A DNA stretch of 5,546 nt, taken from an uncultured Peptococcaceae bacterium. GTDB lineage: Bacteria > Bacillota > Limnochordia > Darwinibacteriales > Darwinibacteriaceae. The stretch is taken from positions 1-5,546 of the forward strand of contig CALKAR010000306.1 in assembly GCA_937988745.1 (NCBI GenBank). The letters are read 5' to 3'. The position numbers and the translations under genes are program-made. Below the pieces are notes generated by a model. That model was given only the letters and a program-made list of their open reading frames with translations. It had not been told where the DNA came from and made no database searches. Below, one piece after another: positions 4,364 to 5,546 of this stretch (positions are counted from its first letter, which is position 1; each line of letters begins with the position of its first letter).

Positions 4364-5512
4364 TCATTTCTTGAATGATTTCAACACTTCATTCTGCATG
4401 TTCTTTGTGTACCAGCGGAGGAGCACAAGGGTATTCTTATTTTCCAACCAGACGCAGGCAATGCGCTCCGAATCGCTTATCCGAAAATGGTCGAGGGGAA
4501 GCCCGTTATACATATAACTGCCTTCAAAACGATCATACTTCAGGCTGTTGTTCCGCATTGTCGTTAAGGGACTGCGGTCTGCTGCTAAGATCGAGCTGGC
4601 TTTCGCAATGGCATTCTGAAGCTGGTATCGTGCACCTGCATCAGTTCGAGCTTCGTAGTCCTTACGGAAATCAGAACTGTATTCGATCAGCGGAAATTCC
4701 AGCAGTGACCCAGCGAAAGCAGTGTTCTTGATCTGCTGCCACACCAGCTGGCCCCACGCAGACAACATACAGTTGGAACCTTCTGTTTCCATAAAAATGG
4801 GGTCCACGTCTGGAACATACTTCTTTGGAATAACGTCCTGTTCTAGGATGGCGAATTGGGCTGAACACTGCATTATGTTATCGTGATGTATGTTAATTGG
4901 GAGGTTGTGGATTATGAGGGCCCTGCGCGGCTCCCCTTCAAATATGTAGATGGTTTTATCAGCATAAAACATGCCGAATGCTGTCATGAAACCGTGCAGC
5001 GACTTGAAACCACCCACAAGGTTGAAAATCACAGTATACCCTTGCCCACTGCATTCGGTAATGAGCTCAATCAGCTTTACCGCAAGTTCTGATATTCCCT
5101 TCTGAAAAGCGCCAGAGCTCTTGGCAGATAAACCTTTGGGAATAATCTCCACAGCCGGTGCTCCGAAGGCGCTTTGCCACCAATCTCTTAAGATGCCCGC
5201 AGAGATTCTTCCCTGATACGTATCTGTGCCCACCAGGACGTGCATGTCCGCAGGGCCAACCCTTCCCCAATCGCCTTTGTATACGTTATAAATCCCATTC
5301 AGTTCGGCGCTGAAGCTGGCAGTTGTTTCGTCACAGGACGCGCCTAAAGCCGCTTGTGCTCTGTGGGCGAGGTTGTCTATTAGGGCTCTATCTACTGGTT
5401 CCAACTCTTCTTCTTGGTGGTTTGCCAGCCGGTTCAGAGTGCTTCGGTGAGCTGGGTCCAGATTCGTTAAGAGACTAGTCCCAACCGTACTTACTACAAG
5501 CTTTCTCTCCAT
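4364..5512 (-). CDS. cami1: CARF-RelE protein, Cami1-like cyclic-oligoadenylate-activated mRNA interferase
   Basis: A 382-residue two-domain protein. The N-terminal CARF domain of the APE2256 type covers about 1-195: KLVVSTVGTSLLTN (4-17), HVLVGTDTYQGRISAGIL (91-108) and the second ligand-pocket motif FNLVGGFKSLHGF (163-175), followed by KTIYIFEGEP. After a linker, about 272-380 has the RelE/ParE toxin pattern: strand LEFPLIEYSSDF, two helices, then FEGSY, HFRISDSERIACVW (342-355) and TLVLLRWYTKN (361-371), with basic residues R344, R350, R366 and K370 as candidate catalytic or RNA-contact residues. Known Cami1 uses a cyclic tetra-adenylate signal made by Cas10 of type III CRISPR to switch on ribosome-dependent mRNA cleavage. 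I chose the ATG at 5512 because GGGGTGA (5518-5524) lies 5 bases away and the motif starts at once; a GTG at 5521 would add three residues. No cas10 is in the window. Confidence 0.83.
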   Translation of the reverse strand: MERKLVVSTVGTSLLTNLDPAHRSTLNRLANHQEEELEPVDRALIDNLAHRAQAALGASCDETTASFSAELNGIYNVYKGDWGRVGPADMHVLVGTDTYQGRISAGILRDWWQSAFGAPAVEIIPKGLSAKSSGAFQKGISELAVKLIELITECSGQGYTVIFNLVGGFKSLHGFMTAFGMFYADKTIYIFEGEPRRALIIHNLPINIHHDNIMQCSAQFAILEQDVIPKKYVPDVDPIFMETEGSNCMLSAWGQLVWQQIKNTAFAGSLLEFPLIEYSSDFRKDYEARTDAGARYQLQNAIAKASSILAADRSPLTTMRNNSLKYDRFEGSYMYNGLPLDHFRISDSERIACVWLENKNTLVLLRWYTKNMQNEVLKSFKK

Positions 5513-5517
5513 TTTGT

Positions 5518-5524
5518 TCACCCC
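5518..5524 (-). promoter_or_regulatory. Shine-Dalgarno site deciding the start of the CARF-RelE gene
   Basis: Read on the minus strand, the sequence is GGGGTGA followed by ACAAA and ATG. The 5-base spacer to the ATG at 5512 is suitable. The in-frame GTG at 5521 lies inside this site, so it cannot be the start that the site serves. Confidence 0.55.
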
Positions 5525-5546
5525 ATTTTATGCCTCAATTCGTGTC

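Noticed and set aside
5525..5530. TAAAAT on the minus strand as the -10 box of the CARF-RelE gene
   Set aside because: It is directly next to the ribosome-binding site, so a transcript from it would start within that site; the real promoter is probably outside the window.
1..5546. CRISPR array, tRNA, rRNA or insertion sequence
   Set aside because: No regularly spaced repeats, cloverleaf, rRNA-like tract, transposase motif or terminal inverted repeat was seen on either strand.

Overview
This looks like a bacterial accessory (defence-island) segment. Base composition is roughly balanced in GC, and several genes have strong purine-rich Shine-Dalgarno sites (AGGAGGT before the genes at 125 and 1796, GGAGGG before those at 550 and 2853). 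Some start codons are GTG and one is possibly CTG. This suits a Bacillota (Clostridia-like) host, but that is inference; there is no rRNA, tRNA or housekeeping gene to anchor taxonomy, and no CRISPR array or cas effector gene is visible.

Left block, plus strand (1-2767): the 3' end of a gene entering from the left, a 116-residue tryptophan-rich protein of unknown function, and two overlapping genes for WYL-domain proteins of 419 and 323 residues. The first WYL protein has a DNA-binding-like N-terminal half, a WYL core and a C-terminal WCX extension. The second has a divergent N-terminus, a degenerate WYL core and a WCX-like end. The tight spacing suggests one operon.

Middle block, plus strand (2768-4360): a short intergenic region holds two palindromes and a perfect TATAAT box. 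Next comes a DarT-family ADP-ribosyltransferase toxin (DUF4433/ART fold) and its NADAR-domain antitoxin, together a DarTG1-type system. The 5' end of the toxin gene is odd. The only good ribosome-binding site feeds an open frame from a CTG codon at 2853. That frame stops at 2981 and lies one base out of register with the toxin frame. Skipping one G in the GGTGGGC stretch near 2970-2976 would join the two into a 266-residue protein.

Right block, minus strand (5512-4364): a 382-residue protein with an N-terminal CARF domain (APE2256-like) and a C-terminal RelE-like mRNA interferase domain, the architecture of Cami1. It converges on the antitoxin gene with only 3 bases between the stop codons.

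Taken together, the window combines an NAD-dependent DNA-modifying toxin-antitoxin pair, a cyclic-oligoadenylate-responsive ribosome-dependent RNase candidate, and a pair of possible ligand-sensing WYL regulators. A plausible reading is layered anti-phage defence: WYL proteins control expression, DarT blocks phage DNA synthesis, and CARF-RelE stops translation when a type III CRISPR (Cas10) signal from elsewhere in the genome appears. Domain identities are well supported; cooperation between the modules is inference.
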